Shown here piece after piece: positions 9,414 to 19,120 of a DNA stretch of 64,000 nt. The number at the start of each line of letters is the position of its first letter. The first letter of the stretch is position 1. The stretch spans positions 2,418,001 to 2,482,000 of the forward strand of contig NZ_CP091056.1 of NCBI RefSeq assembly GCF_021535045.1, given 5' to 3'. The stretch is from Ornithinimicrobium sp. INDO-MA30-4 (GTDB taxonomy: Bacteria; Actinomycetota; Actinomycetes; Actinomycetales; Dermatophilaceae). The translations under genes and the position numbers were made by a program. The notes under the pieces are model-generated. The model saw only the letters and a program-made list of their open reading frames with translations. It did not search any database and had not been told where the DNA came from.

Positions 9414-11402
9414 CTAGCCCTTCCGGGGTTGGGTGGCCTGCTTAAGCGGCCGCGTGGCCACCAGGCCACTGACCAACGCGACGGCGATCGACCCCAAAGC
9501 GGCGACACCAGCCAGGGCTGCGATGTCGCTGACGGGCGCGCTGGGGTAGCCAGGCCCAGCCCACGCCAGATAGCTATCTGCCACGAACCAGCCAAAGCCG
9601 ATCGCCAATATTGTGCCGATGAAAAGTGGCAGCCCGACCTCGATGAGGTGAATCTGCCAGAGCGTTCGCTGGGATGCACCAAGTGCTCGTAACCGCTCAA
9701 TGTCTCGTCGCTGTCCCAAGGCCCGATCGACAACGCCCAATCCCACCGCGCCGAGACCGGCAGCCGCGATGATGACCATCACCGTTTGTAATCCCGCCAC
9801 ATAGTTGTCGGCGCGATCCATCGTGTCGGCGAGGCCGCCACCCCTTCATCTTGACTAGGGCCCAGGGCAGCCACCTCATCGCGGTAGCCGCTGTTGGGGT
9901 CGCCGCGCACAATGAAGAGTTGTTGGCCAACCTCACTTGCGCTCTCGGTGCCCGGCGTCCCGGCTGGGACCACGACGTAGTCAAGATACTGGCTTTCACC
10001 TGGGGGCAGCGTGATCCTTTGGTTGGCGTCTACGGTGACTGTGCTTAGTGGTTCAGTGGTGGTGACTCGACACGGTAAATGCCCACTTCAGTCACCCCCT
10101 GAAAGAGTGCCAAGTCTTCGCTGAGTGTTGTTGAGCGCACACTGAGTGCGGGCACGCCGTCCTGACACCCTTGAAGTTCAGGAAAGAAGGCCCGAAGGGT
10201 GGCGCAATCGGCGGCGATGATTCGGAAGCCGCATCCGGAGTTTTCACCACCACACCTGCCGTAGAAGTAAGTCAGCGGCAAGACCTCCTCCACTCCATCA
10301 ATGGCCAGCAACGCCCGGGTGCCTTCGGCGTCGCTCACGTCATCACGCAGTTGGACATCGATCATCGGCGCCTCGTCATCAACCAAGGCCTGCGCCCGGT
10401 CGACCTGAATCGTTTGATAGGCAGTCGCCACACCAACGGAACTTGTCGCGAAAAATAGGGCCAACATCAGGGATCCCAACAGCCGAGTCTGAACCGTCGG
10501 ATCCATGTGCAAGCGGCCAACGACAAGCTGTCCGCTGGCTCCGCCAACTCTGGTCAGCAACGGTGCAAGCGCGCTGGTTACCAAGGGAAAAACGATAAAG
10601 ATCCCGAGCCCGGTGATGAGCGCGCCGACGAAAAAGACGATGGTTGAAGTGCCGCCGATTTGCTGCATCGACGCGGTAGTTTCGCCCTGGCCGAGGCTCG
10701 CGTTGGGATCAACCCGGGCAGCAATAAGCAGGGCAACCCCGCCGAGCAGCACCGTGACTCGCGCCACCGATCCCCATGGGCCATTTGAGCGCTTGAGTCC
10801 AGACGCAGTGGGACGTGACCGAATGGTGGAAGCCAGGATCGCGATCAGCGGAAAGACGACCGTCAGGGCCGCAATAGTGATGCCCGAGAACATTGTGAAG
10901 AGCACAATTTCGCCAACTGACGGGCCCGCGTCAAACCGCAGCACCCTCAACTCGCTGGACATGGTGGCACCAATCCCAAGGAGCCAAGCGAGAACGGCAG
11001 GGACTCCCGTCTCGCCAAAGACCAGCCATCGTTTCTCGGAAGGGCTCATCCCCAGCTTTTCCAAACGTTGCTGGCGCGCTTGGCGCTCTGGCCAGGAGAG
11101 TTGGCCAATGGTCAGCAGCAAGGCGGCAATGGGCAGGCCCAGCCCCAAGATCGCCAGCATGCGCAGTTGGGCTTCGGGAATGGCATTGATCCCTGGGATG
11201 GCAACATTCGGGATGCTGCCGTAAACGACATCTGTCGGGATGTCGAACACTGATGAAATCCACTCATTCCGCGCCCAGAGGGCCCCGATCATCCAGGTTC
11301 CGAGGAAACAGACCGCGAATAATGTCAGCGCTCTGAACCGCCCCTGCCCGGTAGCGCGCAGCGCAACTGCACCCCCAACTTCACCGAACGAAGAGCGTTC
11401 AT
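9414..11402 (-). CDS. FtsX/MacB-like ABC transporter permease, frame broken three times
   Basis: About 663 residues if single bases are restored near 11371 (run of G), near 10060 and near 9839 (GGGGG read as GGGG). The start is the ATG at 11402, which overlaps the ATPase stop as TGATG, a coupled arrangement. Hydrophobic clusters flank a large outside domain that contains a Cys-rich CGGENSGCGF segment; the C-terminal half has the FtsX core (GLGVVDRALGQRRDIERLRA, LGASQRTLW). With the ATPase it forms an exporter or mechanotransmission complex under PadR control. The substrate is unknown. Confidence 0.8.
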
Positions 11403-12145
11403 CACCAGCCCCCTGCGCCGGTGATGAACGACCCGTCGCTCATGGTGAGGTGCTTGTCGAGGTAGGCAGCGACACGATGGTCATGGGTGATGACAATCAG
11501 GCTGGCTCCCGATTCGGCGGCCGCGCCGGTCAGCCCCAGCATCACTGTTTCGCCTGCGGCGGTGTCGAGGGCGCCAGTGGGTTCGTCCGCCATGATCAGC
11601 GGGGGCTTGGTCGCGAGCGCTCGAGCGACGGCGGCGCGTTGGGCCTGACCCCCTGAGACGTGTTGAGGTCGTTGGGTGGCCACTGCAGCAATGTCGAACC
11701 GTTCCAGCAGTTCGTCAGCCCTCTGGCGTGCATTCTTATTGCGGGTGCCCAGCAGTTGCAGGGGCAGCATGACGTTTTCTCGGATCGTTAACTCGGGTAG
11801 CAACTCGCCGTATTGAAAAACCATCCCGACGTTGCGGAGGCGCAACTTGCGCCGGGTCGCCTCACTGGCGGTATGCAGGTCCTGGCCTAGCACAGTTAGC
11901 CGGCCGGCAGAAGGCTGCAGGAGGCCAGCGAGGCAGCCCATCAGCGAGGTCTTGCCCGAGCCAGAAGCGCCCATGATGGCCACCGATTCGCCGGGGTCCA
12001 CGCAGAGACTTGCTCCCCGCAGCGCATGGGTTGATCCATAGCTCAGGTGGAGACCGGTGGCTTTGACGGCCATGGTCCGCGCTTTGGAAGGGTCGCTCGG
12101 CGCAGTCTGAAGGCAGGCGTCTTGCGGCCATGTTTGGGCGCTCAC
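11402..12145 (-). CDS. ABC transporter ATPase, MacB/LolD class
   Basis: 247 residues, complete. Walker A GASGSGKT, signature VSGGQAQR, Walker B LIMADEPTGALD and the H-loop VITHDH are all intact. The first 24 residues before MAVKATGLHLSYG are unusual and the true start may be that internal Met. It partners the permease downstream (one-base TGATG overlap) and overlaps the PadR gene upstream by 4 bases, so the three genes form one operon. Confidence 0.9.
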   Translation of the reverse strand: MSAQTWPQDACLQTAPSDPSKARTMAVKATGLHLSYGSTHALRGASLCVDPGESVAIMGASGSGKTSLMGCLAGLLQPSAGRLTVLGQDLHTASEATRRKLRLRNVGMVFQYGELLPELTIRENVMLPLQLLGTRNKNARQRADELLERFDIAAVATQRPQHVSGGQAQRAAVARALATKPPLIMADEPTGALDTAAGETVMLGLTGAAAESGASLIVITHDHRVAAYLDKHLTMSDGSFITGAGGW

Positions 12146-12671
12146 TTATCGGCCTTGAGCGCGTTCCCAGCCGCGTCTAGGCGTTGGCCGGACTCCTCAA
12201 TCCACCGCAGGTCGGCATCCAAGTGCGCAATCTCGTATGTCAGCGCCAAGGTTGTCGCGGCATCTGCCTCGCCCCTGGCTCGGGTGAGCACCCGCATACG
12301 CTCCAAGTGGTTGGCTCGTTGGCGCACCAACACTTCGGTGGCGTCACGCCCCGACAGCAGGGCGACGGACACCCGGGCGAAGAGCGTGGACACTGAGAAC
12401 GTCCCAGGCGACTGTGGCTCCATGACCCAGTCGTCGATGATGGCCACGCCCGATTCGGTGATCCGATAGCGCTTGCGCTCAGGGCCTTGGCCCGACTCGA
12501 CATCGACGACTTCGGCCCAGCCTTGGCGCTCAAACCGAGCCAAGGACGAATAGACCTGCCCGTAGGCCAGCGGCTTTCCTGGCCGAAGCGAACGTCGTAG
12601 TCGCGCTTGAGCGTGTAGCCGTAGGCGGGTTCTTGCTCAAGGAGGCCAAGAAGCGTGTGTGCGGTGCTCAT
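12142..12671 (-). CDS. PadR family transcriptional regulator, frame broken once
   Basis: About 176 residues after restoring one G near 12581 (CAGGGAAAG read as CAGGAAAG). PadR winged helix: HTLLGLLEQEPAYGYTLKRD, LAYGQVYSSLARFERQGW and ERKRYRITESG, followed by a helical dimerisation tail. First gene of the exporter operon, so a local repressor is likely. ATG at 12671; a GTATAC/GTGTAC imperfect dyad lies about 11 bases upstream. Confidence 0.85.
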
Positions 12672-12681
12672 AAGGAGCACT

Positions 12682-12698
12682 GTACACACTAGGTATAC
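12682..12698. promoter_or_regulatory. Candidate PadR operator
   Basis: Imperfect inverted repeat GTACAC-N5-GTATAC immediately upstream of the padR start at 12671. Position and symmetry fit autoregulation by the PadR protein. On the minus strand a TTCACA...TACAGT pair with an 18-base spacer surrounds it and could be the promoter. Confidence 0.35.
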
Positions 12699-12716
12699 GC
12701 ATTGTGAATAGTCTGG

Positions 12717-13978
12717 TTATTGCATCATTCCGCGACGCGTCGGCAACTCGGGGACTTCCTCCATTTCGGCCATGTCAGCCGGGCCGCTCTCGAGTTTGCG
12801 GCCGAGGCGGCCGGCCCAAGGGCTGGCCGTCATGCCGTGGGCAAAGATGCTGAACAGCACGGTCCAAACGGCGATATCCATGATCAGTTCACCCGTCGAG
12901 TTATGCAGGTCCTCGAAGGCCACGAGAGCAAACAGGATTGAGGCCAACCCACGAGGGCCAAACCAGCCAAAGAAGACTCGAGTTTCATACCGGGTGCCGG
13001 AGCCGATCATCGAGATGACCACGGGAACGATGCGCACCAGGGTGAGCGAGAGCACGCCATACAAGGCGATTTCCCAGGTCAAGTTACCGAGGCGGGGGCC
13101 AGCGAGAACGGCACCAAAGATGAGGAAAGTGATCGCGGTGAGGAGTTCGGCCTCGTCCTCGGTGAAGTCCTGGACGTCCTTGCACTCGTTGGCGGCGACC
13201 CGGGCGAAGGCTAGGCCAGCAACGAACGCGGCGATGAAGCCATTGCCACCCAGGACCTCAGCGCCAGCAAAGGCGGCCGCCGCCATCGCGATCGTGGCCA
13301 GTTGGCGATAGACGCCTTCAACCTGATGGGCCGAAGCGCGACGGTGCAGCAACCAGCCGCCGCCCGCGCCCGCGATGATGCCAGCGGTGAGGCCAAAGCC
13401 CAGTTGAGCGGCGATGAACGCGCCCCCTCGCCTGCTCCCGAAACGACCTCTTCTTCAACCGCGGCCAAGGCGAGGAAGACGGTGACAACGGGGACCATGA
13501 TGCCGTCGTTGAGTCCGCTTTCGACGTTAAGGCTCTGACGGATGCGCACGGGAAGGCGGCGATCGCCAACCACGGCTTGGCCGAGGGCTGCGTCGGTGGG
13601 CGCGAGGACGGCCGCGACTAGCGCAGCCTCAATCACGGAGAGTTGGTCGAACAAGACCATGGCGGTGAGAGTGCCGAGAATGATGGTCAAAGGCAGGCCG
13701 ATCACGAGCAATCGCACCGGCAGTGCAGAGTGCTTACGCAAAGCGCGCAGGTCCATCCGGGAGGCATCGATGAAGAGGACCAGCACCAAGGTGGCCTCGA
13801 CCAAGATGGTGGCGGCTTCGCCCTCGAGCGAGAGGTCAAACCAGCCGAACCCCGCCGCCCCGACCAGCAGCCCGATTGCGGTGAAGACCATCGGGGCCGT
13901 GACGGGGGACATTGCTGACTTCTCCGACAGCATCGCGAAGGCATAGACAGCAATCGCGATAATTAACAGTTCAACCAT
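12717..13978 (-). CDS. Cation:proton antiporter (CPA1/NhaP-like), frame broken once
   Basis: About 420 residues after restoring one base near 13425. Ten to twelve hydrophobic segments; landmark motifs are LFIDASRMDLRALR, LAPTDAALGQAVV (the family's ion-binding APTD region) and FFGWFGPRGLASILFALV (GPRGL motif). Expected role: Na+ or K+/H+ exchange at the inner membrane for pH and ion balance. Ends with a short acidic tail. Divergent from nothing; the upstream gap 13979-14091 carries an inverted repeat. Confidence 0.85.
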
Positions 13979-14000
13979 GAGCCAAGGGTCTCACGCTGCT

Positions 14001-14065
14001 CATGCGCCTTTTCACTCGCGAAGTGACCAAAAATAGTGATCGCCTGGCAGATGAAAAGGCACATG
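14001..14065. repeat. 14-bp inverted repeat in the antiporter leader
   Basis: CATGCGCCTTTTCA at 14001-14014 pairs with TGAAAAGGCACATG at 14052-14065 with one mismatch; a smaller hairpin (TCACT-CGCGA-AGTGA) sits inside. It lies between the SnoaL gene stop (14092) and the antiporter start (13978), so it may terminate the first or form a leader for the second. Confidence 0.4.
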
Positions 14066-14091
14066 GGGGTATGCGGTGGTGGCGGGGAGCG

Positions 14092-14424
14092 TTAGCCCTC
14101 GCGAATGGTCATGCGGACGATCTTGTCGCCCTCGGTGGTGAAGGTGAAAGCGCTGCGGCCATTGGCGTGGGTGCTGCGCCAGTCGCCAACAACGTGGATG
14201 GCCTCGCCCTCGGTGCTGACTTCTTCAACGGTCAAGGTGCCGTTGGCGCCAATGAATTCGCCGTCGCTCCAGCCTTTGATGGCTTCGCGACCGGCGAAGA
14301 TGCGGCCCCAGTCATCAACGGAGCCCTCTGCGGTGAAGGAATCGAGAAAGGCGGCTTCGTCGTGCCGATTGACGGCTGCAATGAAGTCGTCGATGGGTGC
14401 GGGAACAGTGGTGTTTTCGGTCAT
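14092..14424 (-). CDS. SnoaL/NTF2-like protein
   Basis: 110 residues, complete. Cone-fold signature: DDFIAAVNRHDEAAFLDSFT, DDWGRIFAGREAIKGW and FTFTTEGDKIVRMTI. Family members bind or transform small molecules, but the fold is too general for a substrate call. It starts 5 bases after the stop of the PAP2 gene and is probably in the same transcript. Confidence 0.8.
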   Translation of the reverse strand: MTENTTVPAPIDDFIAAVNRHDEAAFLDSFTAEGSVDDWGRIFAGREAIKGWSDGEFIGANGTLTVEEVSTEGEAIHVVGDWRSTHANGRSAFTFTTEGDKIVRMTIREG

Positions 14425-14428
14425 GCCG

Positions 14429-14926
14429 TCAAACTAGGCCCCTGTGCTGGGTAGGCCGCAGCAGGAAAGGCGGGATCACAGCGAGGATGAGGGCCGCCAG
14501 CGCCCACCCGGCGAGCACATCGCTGAGCCAGTGGTAGCCGAGATAGATGCGGCTGAGGCCGATCGCCAGTGCGACCACCGCGCAGATGGCCGGGGCTGAA
14601 ATGGCTAGAGCGCGGTTGCCAGCCTCTCGAGCGAACACCACGATGACTCCGGCCAAGAGCCCAAAGAATGTTGCACCGTTGAGAGTGTGGCCAGAGGGGA
14701 ACGAAAACCCGGTGTTCATGGCGCCGATCAAAGTGTCCGCGGAGGGCCGAGCGCGGCCCACTGCATTTTTGAGGACGACGGTCAGCGTGAGCGAGGTCAA
14801 CATGCAGATGGTGACGAGAGTCGCCATCTGCCATCGGCGCTGATAGCTGAGCCAACCGACGAGTGCCAGACTCAGCGGGACAAGCGCCAGCGTGCTCCCC
14901 AAGAACGTCGTGGCTTCGGCAAGCAC
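14429..14926 (-). CDS. PAP2 family phosphatase
   Basis: 165 residues from a GTG at 14926. All three acid-phosphatase motifs are present: KNAVGRARP, FPSGHT and SRIYLGYHWLSDVLAG, between about five membrane segments. The family dephosphorylates lipid phosphates such as phosphatidic acid or undecaprenyl diphosphate. It is a little short for the family (usually about 200), so a first segment may have been lost by another upstream frame break. Confidence 0.85.
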   Translation of the reverse strand: MLAEATTFLGSTLALVPLSLALVGWLSYQRRWQMATLVTICMLTSLTLTVVLKNAVGRARPSADTLIGAMNTGFSFPSGHTLNGATFFGLLAGVIVVFAREAGNRALAISAPAICAVVALAIGLSRIYLGYHWLSDVLAGWALAALILAVIPPFLLRPTQHRGLV

Positions 14927-14950
14927 TGTGAGCGCTGGGCTCCGCAGCTA

Positions 14951-14975
14951 CCCACCATCGCTTCCCGATGGTGGG
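14951..14975. terminator. Hairpin between secreted-protein and PAP2 genes
   Basis: Perfect 10-bp stem CCCACCATCG / CGATGGTGGG with a 5-base loop, downstream of the minus-strand gene that stops at 15056. There is no clear U run, so termination is likely but not certain. Confidence 0.5.
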
Positions 14976-15016
14976 AGCGTTGCTGGCAGGTGAGCCGCGC
15001 ATACCGCATTAAACCG

Positions 15017-15055
15017 CGATCGGATGAGCCCCCTGCGCTCAGCCGACCACGGTCG
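15017..15055. repeat. Short repeat after the stop of the secreted-protein gene
   Basis: Copy 1 of a motif with core GATCGGATGAGCCCC and tail GGTCGCTACGG. On the minus strand it begins right at the stop codon (CCG TAG CG) of the gene at 15056. The same arrangement, CCG TAG CG...CCGATCGC, follows the stop of the regulator gene at 15752. Confidence 0.45.
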
Positions 15056-15538
15056 CTACGGGATATAGAGCTCGGCAGTTGGGAAGTCGAGCCTCTCGAC
15101 GATGATGGCTGGCTCGTCCCCTTCGCGATCCCAGCAGTTGTTCACGTCGGTCACGTTCAGATCATCCGGGATCACGGTCTCACCGAAAAGGAGCTGACGA
15201 GTATCGATCCGCATGAGGTCCTTGTCGTCGCTGGGGAGTCGGATGGCCCGCTCGTTGCCACGCTCGACAAAGGTTGTCCCCTTGGGAAATAGCGCTGCAT
15301 AAGTAATGCTGTCCCCGACCAGAACCGCGCAGTCACCGTCGAACTCCAGCACGACATCCATAGGTGGGTCCTCAAGCGCTGGTGCCCCGTACTTTGAGTA
15401 GGTAGTCAGCTCCACTGAGGTTTGGGTCTCCCAGCCATCTCCGCCATAGGCCGCACTCACCGCGGTAAACGCAGCAATCGCCGCGATGGCACCAAATGCA
15501 ACTCCCGCTTTGCGATTCATCAAACGCACCTTCCTCAT
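15056..15538 (-). CDS. Hypothetical secreted protein
   Basis: 160 residues. The N-terminus (MNRKAGVAFGAIAAIAAFTA, from the second Met) is a signal peptide or membrane anchor ending near AAYGGDG. The rest is acidic, with two cysteines (DGDCAVL, NNCWD) that may form a disulfide outside the cell. No family recognised. The gene is bracketed by copies of a short repeat (see 15017-15055 and 15567-15596). Confidence 0.6.
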   Translation of the reverse strand: MRKVRLMNRKAGVAFGAIAAIAAFTAVSAAYGGDGWETQTSVELTTYSKYGAPALEDPPMDVVLEFDGDCAVLVGDSITYAALFPKGTTFVERGNERAIRLPSDDKDLMRIDTRQLLFGETVIPDDLNVTDVNNCWDREGDEPAIIVERLDFPTAELYIP

Positions 15539-15566
15539 CGAAGATAAGACTCTCTTGAGCCCTCCG

Positions 15567-15596
15567 GATCGGATGAGCCCCTGCGGTCACCCGATC
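15567..15596. repeat. Short repeat, hairpin-forming copy in the leader of the secreted-protein gene
   Basis: Copy 2: GATCGGATGA pairs with TCACCCGATC across a 10-base loop, one mismatch. It lies about 30 bases upstream of the start at 15538, so it would be in that gene's leader on the minus strand. Confidence 0.45.
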
Positions 15597-15680
15597 CGTG
15601 CGCCTATGACGTGAGGCTGCGGGTGCCGGTTCCACTGTGTGACAGCCTGGTCAGTTGACGAGGGGCGAGTCGCAGAAAGT

Positions 15681-15716
15681 CCCGGTGATCGCACGAAATT
15701 ACGTGCGGCCACCGGG
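15681..15716. terminator. Hairpin downstream of the GbsR/MarR gene
   Basis: CCCGGTG-AT-CGCACG pairs with CGTGCG-GC-CACCGGG around the loop AAATTA: 13 base pairs with one 2-base internal loop. On the minus strand it follows the stop at 15752 and is trailed by ACTTTCT. A likely intrinsic terminator for the AI-2E/GbsR transcript. Confidence 0.6.
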
Positions 15717-15723
15717 AAAGACT

Positions 15724-15751
15724 GCGATCGGGTGAGCTCTGCCCCTGGCCG
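15724..15751. repeat. Short repeat after the stop of the regulator gene
   Basis: Copy 3 of the repeat: GATCGGGTGAGCTC...CCGCTACGG, lying directly after the stop codon of the minus-strand regulator gene, in the same position as copy 1 relative to its gene. Confidence 0.4.
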
Positions 15752-16270
15752 CTACGGGTTGTCGCCCTCGTGGAGCTTCGCTGCCTGTTGGGCGTGAAAT
15801 CGTTGCATCATCTGTGGCATCTCGACCCGCATGAAACCAAACAGATCTTGCATTTGGGAGAGGCGTTGGCAGGCCGAGTCAGACTGGCCTACCAGGTTGA
15901 GCCCCTCGGTCGCTAGGTCGTGGACCTGGCCCAGGCTCTGCGTCTGATCAGCAAAGGCGGCCTCAAAGGCGTGGTCCTTGAGCCGGTAGTAGGTCTTGCG
16001 GTCCTTGGGCAGACCGATCCGCTCGATAAACCCATACCGTATGAGGGCGCGCGCCTGGGTGCTGATGCCGCCGGTGCTCGCCTGCAGAGCAACGACTAGA
16101 TCCTCGGCCGACTGCTCTCGTGGCGAGCAAATCAAGAGCCACCCGAGCATCCGGCCAGAGAGTCGGGTTAGGCCAGTGCTCTCGAGGACGACACCAGCCT
16201 TTTCGACGAAGTCGACCATCTCAGCGGGAATGGGCGTCGTTGGGTCAGAAGACTGCTCAGTGTTTGGCAT
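15752..16270 (-). CDS. GbsR/MarR-like winged-helix regulator
   Basis: 172 residues from the ATG at 16270 (MPNTEQSSDP); a longer frame exists but this start sits inside the end of the upstream AI-2E gene, a typical coupled overlap. Winged-helix features: GLTRLSGRMLGWLLICSP, SAEDLVVALQASTGGISTQA and RYGFIERIGLPKDRKTYYRL. The C-terminal helices probably dimerise. GbsR-type proteins control osmolyte or export genes; its likely target is its own operon. Confidence 0.75.
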   Translation of the reverse strand: MPNTEQSSDPTTPIPAEMVDFVEKAGVVLESTGLTRLSGRMLGWLLICSPREQSAEDLVVALQASTGGISTQARALIRYGFIERIGLPKDRKTYYRLKDHAFEAAFADQTQSLGQVHDLATEGLNLVGQSDSACQRLSQMQDLFGFMRVEMPQMMQRFHAQQAAKLHEGDNP

Positions 16271-17479
16271 GGGGCAACTCCTCGTCGATGGGCGGGTTCG
16301 GGCCCCTGCTGGTTTGGGCACTCACTTCGCGGGCGTATCGCGCTGAAACTGCGATGACGCTGAGGGCCGGCACCGCCAGCAGGGCGCCAACGATGCCAAA
16401 AAGCGTGCCGCCGACGGTCACGGCCCCCAGGACAGCTGCCGGATGCAGCGAGAGCGCATGACCGAGCAGCAGCGGCTGCGTCACGTTCATCTCGAGTTGT
16501 TGCACAAGCAGAATCAAGATGAAGACGGCAATGGCGACGCCTGGGCCTTGTGCGATGAGGGCAATCAACACCGCCAGGAAGCCAGTTGCAAATGCCCCGA
16601 CAATCGGCACGAATGCGGCAAAGAAGATCAACACGGCCAGTGTTAAAGCAAACGGAACGTTGAGCAGCCACAAGCCGACACCGATCAGCACCGCATCAAA
16701 GAGGCCGACGGTGGCTTGGGCGCGGATAAACGAGCTCAGCGCGCGCCAGACCCTGGAGGCGAGCTCAGTCGCGTGTGGCCCAGCCAGTGAGCCAGTCCAA
16801 GATGTCAGCCAGGGGTGAAGCGCTCGGCGTCTTTGACGATGAAGAACGTCAGCACCAAGGTGAGCACACTGGTGACGGCGAAGGTTCCGAGCCCGGCCAC
16901 GCCGCTGATCAGCGTGTCCATGATTTGAGAGCTGTTTTGCTCAAGGCGTGCGCTTGTAGTGGCCCAGATGTCGCCGAGCGCGTTCGGCCCCAAACTAAAC
17001 GGCGCACCTGCGAGCACTGACTCGATCTGTGAAACATAGTCGGGCGACTCATCAAGCATCGCTGATCCTTGCCGCCGAACGTTTGGTGCGAGCAGGGCCA
17101 CGATGGCCATCAAGACAGCGACGAAACCCACCATCGTTAGCGAGGCTGCCACGGCATTGGGCATCTGCCGTGCCATTGCTTGGCTGATGGGGCGCAACAT
17201 TGTGGACAGCAAAACGGCGAGCAGCGTTGGCAGCACGATCGACCACAGGCTCCCGACTGCCCAGAGCAGCGCAATCAGGCCAACAAGGAGGATGAGGAGT
17301 CGGAGTGTCCAGCGGGCGGCCACGCTAATGGCTAGACCAGTGTTGGCCGCTGGCGTGCTCAAAGGCGTCAGGGTGTTGCCCCGCTCTTGAGCAGCGTCGG
17401 TGCGGATCGCCCTGCTGCGTAGGGCGCGGGGTTGGGTCACAGTGCTACTCCTTTCATGCATGAGGTCGGGCTGGGACAC
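16257..17479 (-). CDS. AI-2E family transporter, frame broken once
   Basis: About 407 residues after restoring one C near 16815 (ACCCCCTGG read as ACCCCTGG). Eight hydrophobic segments with the family pattern: two near the N-terminus, a soluble central part and a cluster of five (including FVPIVGAFATGFLAVLIALI and NVTQPLLLGHALSLHP). The family includes AI-2 exporters but also Na+/H+ antiporter-like members, so the substrate is open. Start ATG near 17479 or a Met 6 codons in. Coupled to the regulator downstream. Confidence 0.85.
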
Positions 17480-17502
17480 GTCGAATCTACTGAGTTATGA
17501 GG

Positions 17503-18349
17503 TCAGCCCCGAAGGTCGCGGCGCGTGAAGATAGGCAGGGTGGCCAGCACGAGAAGAACGCCACCGCCGATCAGGATCAGCACGTGTGCCCACTCGATGC
17601 CGTTCGCCAGCGGGATGGCGTTGTTGAAGTAGTACCACGGGCTGGCCTTAGCGCCATCTGCTAACGATTCCGACAGTGGCAAGAAGCTTGCTGCGGCGAA
17701 GGACAGTCCGGCAAGTCCCCCGGCGGCACCAACAGTGAGGCGCCGCTTGCCGGTGGTGGCGCCAATAGGGTGGCTACTCCGCCAAAGAAGATGCCAACCG
17801 CTGTGATGTGCACGCTGGCGCCAATCATCCCCGATTGGCTCAGGCCCATATCGCCGACGACGCTGCCGATCAGCAGACCCACATAGCTGGCGACGCCGAT
17901 GATGACGACGAGGATGACCATTGCGGTCGCCTTGGCCAGGATGAAGGTCGTGCGGTTGATCGGGGTGGAAAGCAGCACGCCGAGCGTCTTGGTCTCCTCC
18001 TCGCCGGCGATGCCCTGGTGGCGGCGATCACGGCCACGGCGATGGTTCCCATCGGAGCCACGAGGGCCACCATCTCGGCGTTGGCCCAACCCACGGGCGT
18101 GCCGAGGCTGACGCCACCAAGCATGGCGGTGAACACTGCGGGAAGTTCGGCTTCGAGCTCAGCGAAGGTGTCTTTTAACGACGGCCAGAGAGCCCCAACA
18201 AGGAGGCCCATGCCGAGAAACAGGACGCTAATGATCAACGTCAGGGGCAGTCGTTCCCTCACTGATCGGCTGACGATGGCTTGATAGGGGTGGGCCGAGA
18301 TCATTGGCCGAGTCGAGTGAGCAGGTGCCGTTGAGGTCGACATCTTCAT
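17503..18349 (-). CDS. ABC-2 type permease (second), frame broken twice
   Basis: About 282 residues with one base restored near 18015 (GGG read as GG) and one near 17760. Six membrane segments; landmark GEEETKTLGVLLSTPINRTT, the cytoplasmic loop typical of this permease family, and a C-terminal TRRDLRG tail like that of its neighbour (TRDLKG). Its ATG at 18349 overlaps the stop of the first permease (ATGA). Forms the membrane part of the exporter with 18346-19120 and the ATPase 19110-20050. Confidence 0.8.
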
Positions 18350-19120
18350 CCTTTGAGATCGCGAGTGGCGAAGGTGCGATAGGCCACCAGCAGGGCAATG
18401 ACGGTGAGCGTGCCGAGCACTGCGAGGTGGACGAAGTTGATGCCCTCGACGAGTGGGTTGCCACCGGAGTAGTAGTACCAGGGGCTGATTTGTGCCCAGC
18501 TGTCCAGGTTTGCGAGCGGAAGCATCGACTTCACCAGGTAGGAGAGCACAGCGAAACCACCGGCGACGCCCAAGGCGAGGTCAGTTCGCCCGGTGGCAGC
18601 GCCGACGGCGAGCGCTACTGCGCCAAAGAACACGGCGAGCGCCAGCAGATGCACGCAGGCGGCCGTGGTGTCGGAAACACCTAACTCGATGTCAACGATC
18701 GAAACGGTGACTGCAATCGCGGCCCAAAACACGGCGACGGCAAAACCAGAGTGGCCAACACCGAGAGCGCCTTGGAGGTCAAGACGTGTCTGCGACTGAG
18801 TGGCTGAGCGATCAGCATCCCCATCGTCCCGCGCTGCTCTTCGCCAGCGATGGCGGCAGCGCCGCCCGTCACAGCAAAGGCAACCATGGCCAGCGGTGCC
18901 ATCAATTCAAAAAGTTCATTGACGACATACCCACCTGGGGCGTCTGTCCCGATGAAGGCGTTCAACGCTTCGGGAAACGCGTCCGTCATCGCGTCCAGGA
19001 GTCGCCGAGACCGGCTGCAATCGACAGTGCGAATGTCGCCAAGCTGGCCAAAACGGCGCTGATGATCAGGGTTGGCCACAGGCGATCCCTGATGTCATTG
19101 GTGAGCACTTCACCGGACAT
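18346..19120 (-). CDS. ABC-2 type permease (first), frame broken twice
   Basis: About 258 residues. The start is the ATG at 19120 (MSGEVLTNDIRDRLWPTLII), which overlaps the end of the ATPase gene by 11 bases. Bases are missing near 19007 (CC read as C) and 18745 (TTTTT read as TTTT). The loop GEEQRGTMGMLIAQPLSRR corresponds to the EExxT loop of the partner permease. Two similar permeases suggest an asymmetric dimer exporting a hydrophobic compound or antibiotic. Confidence 0.8.
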
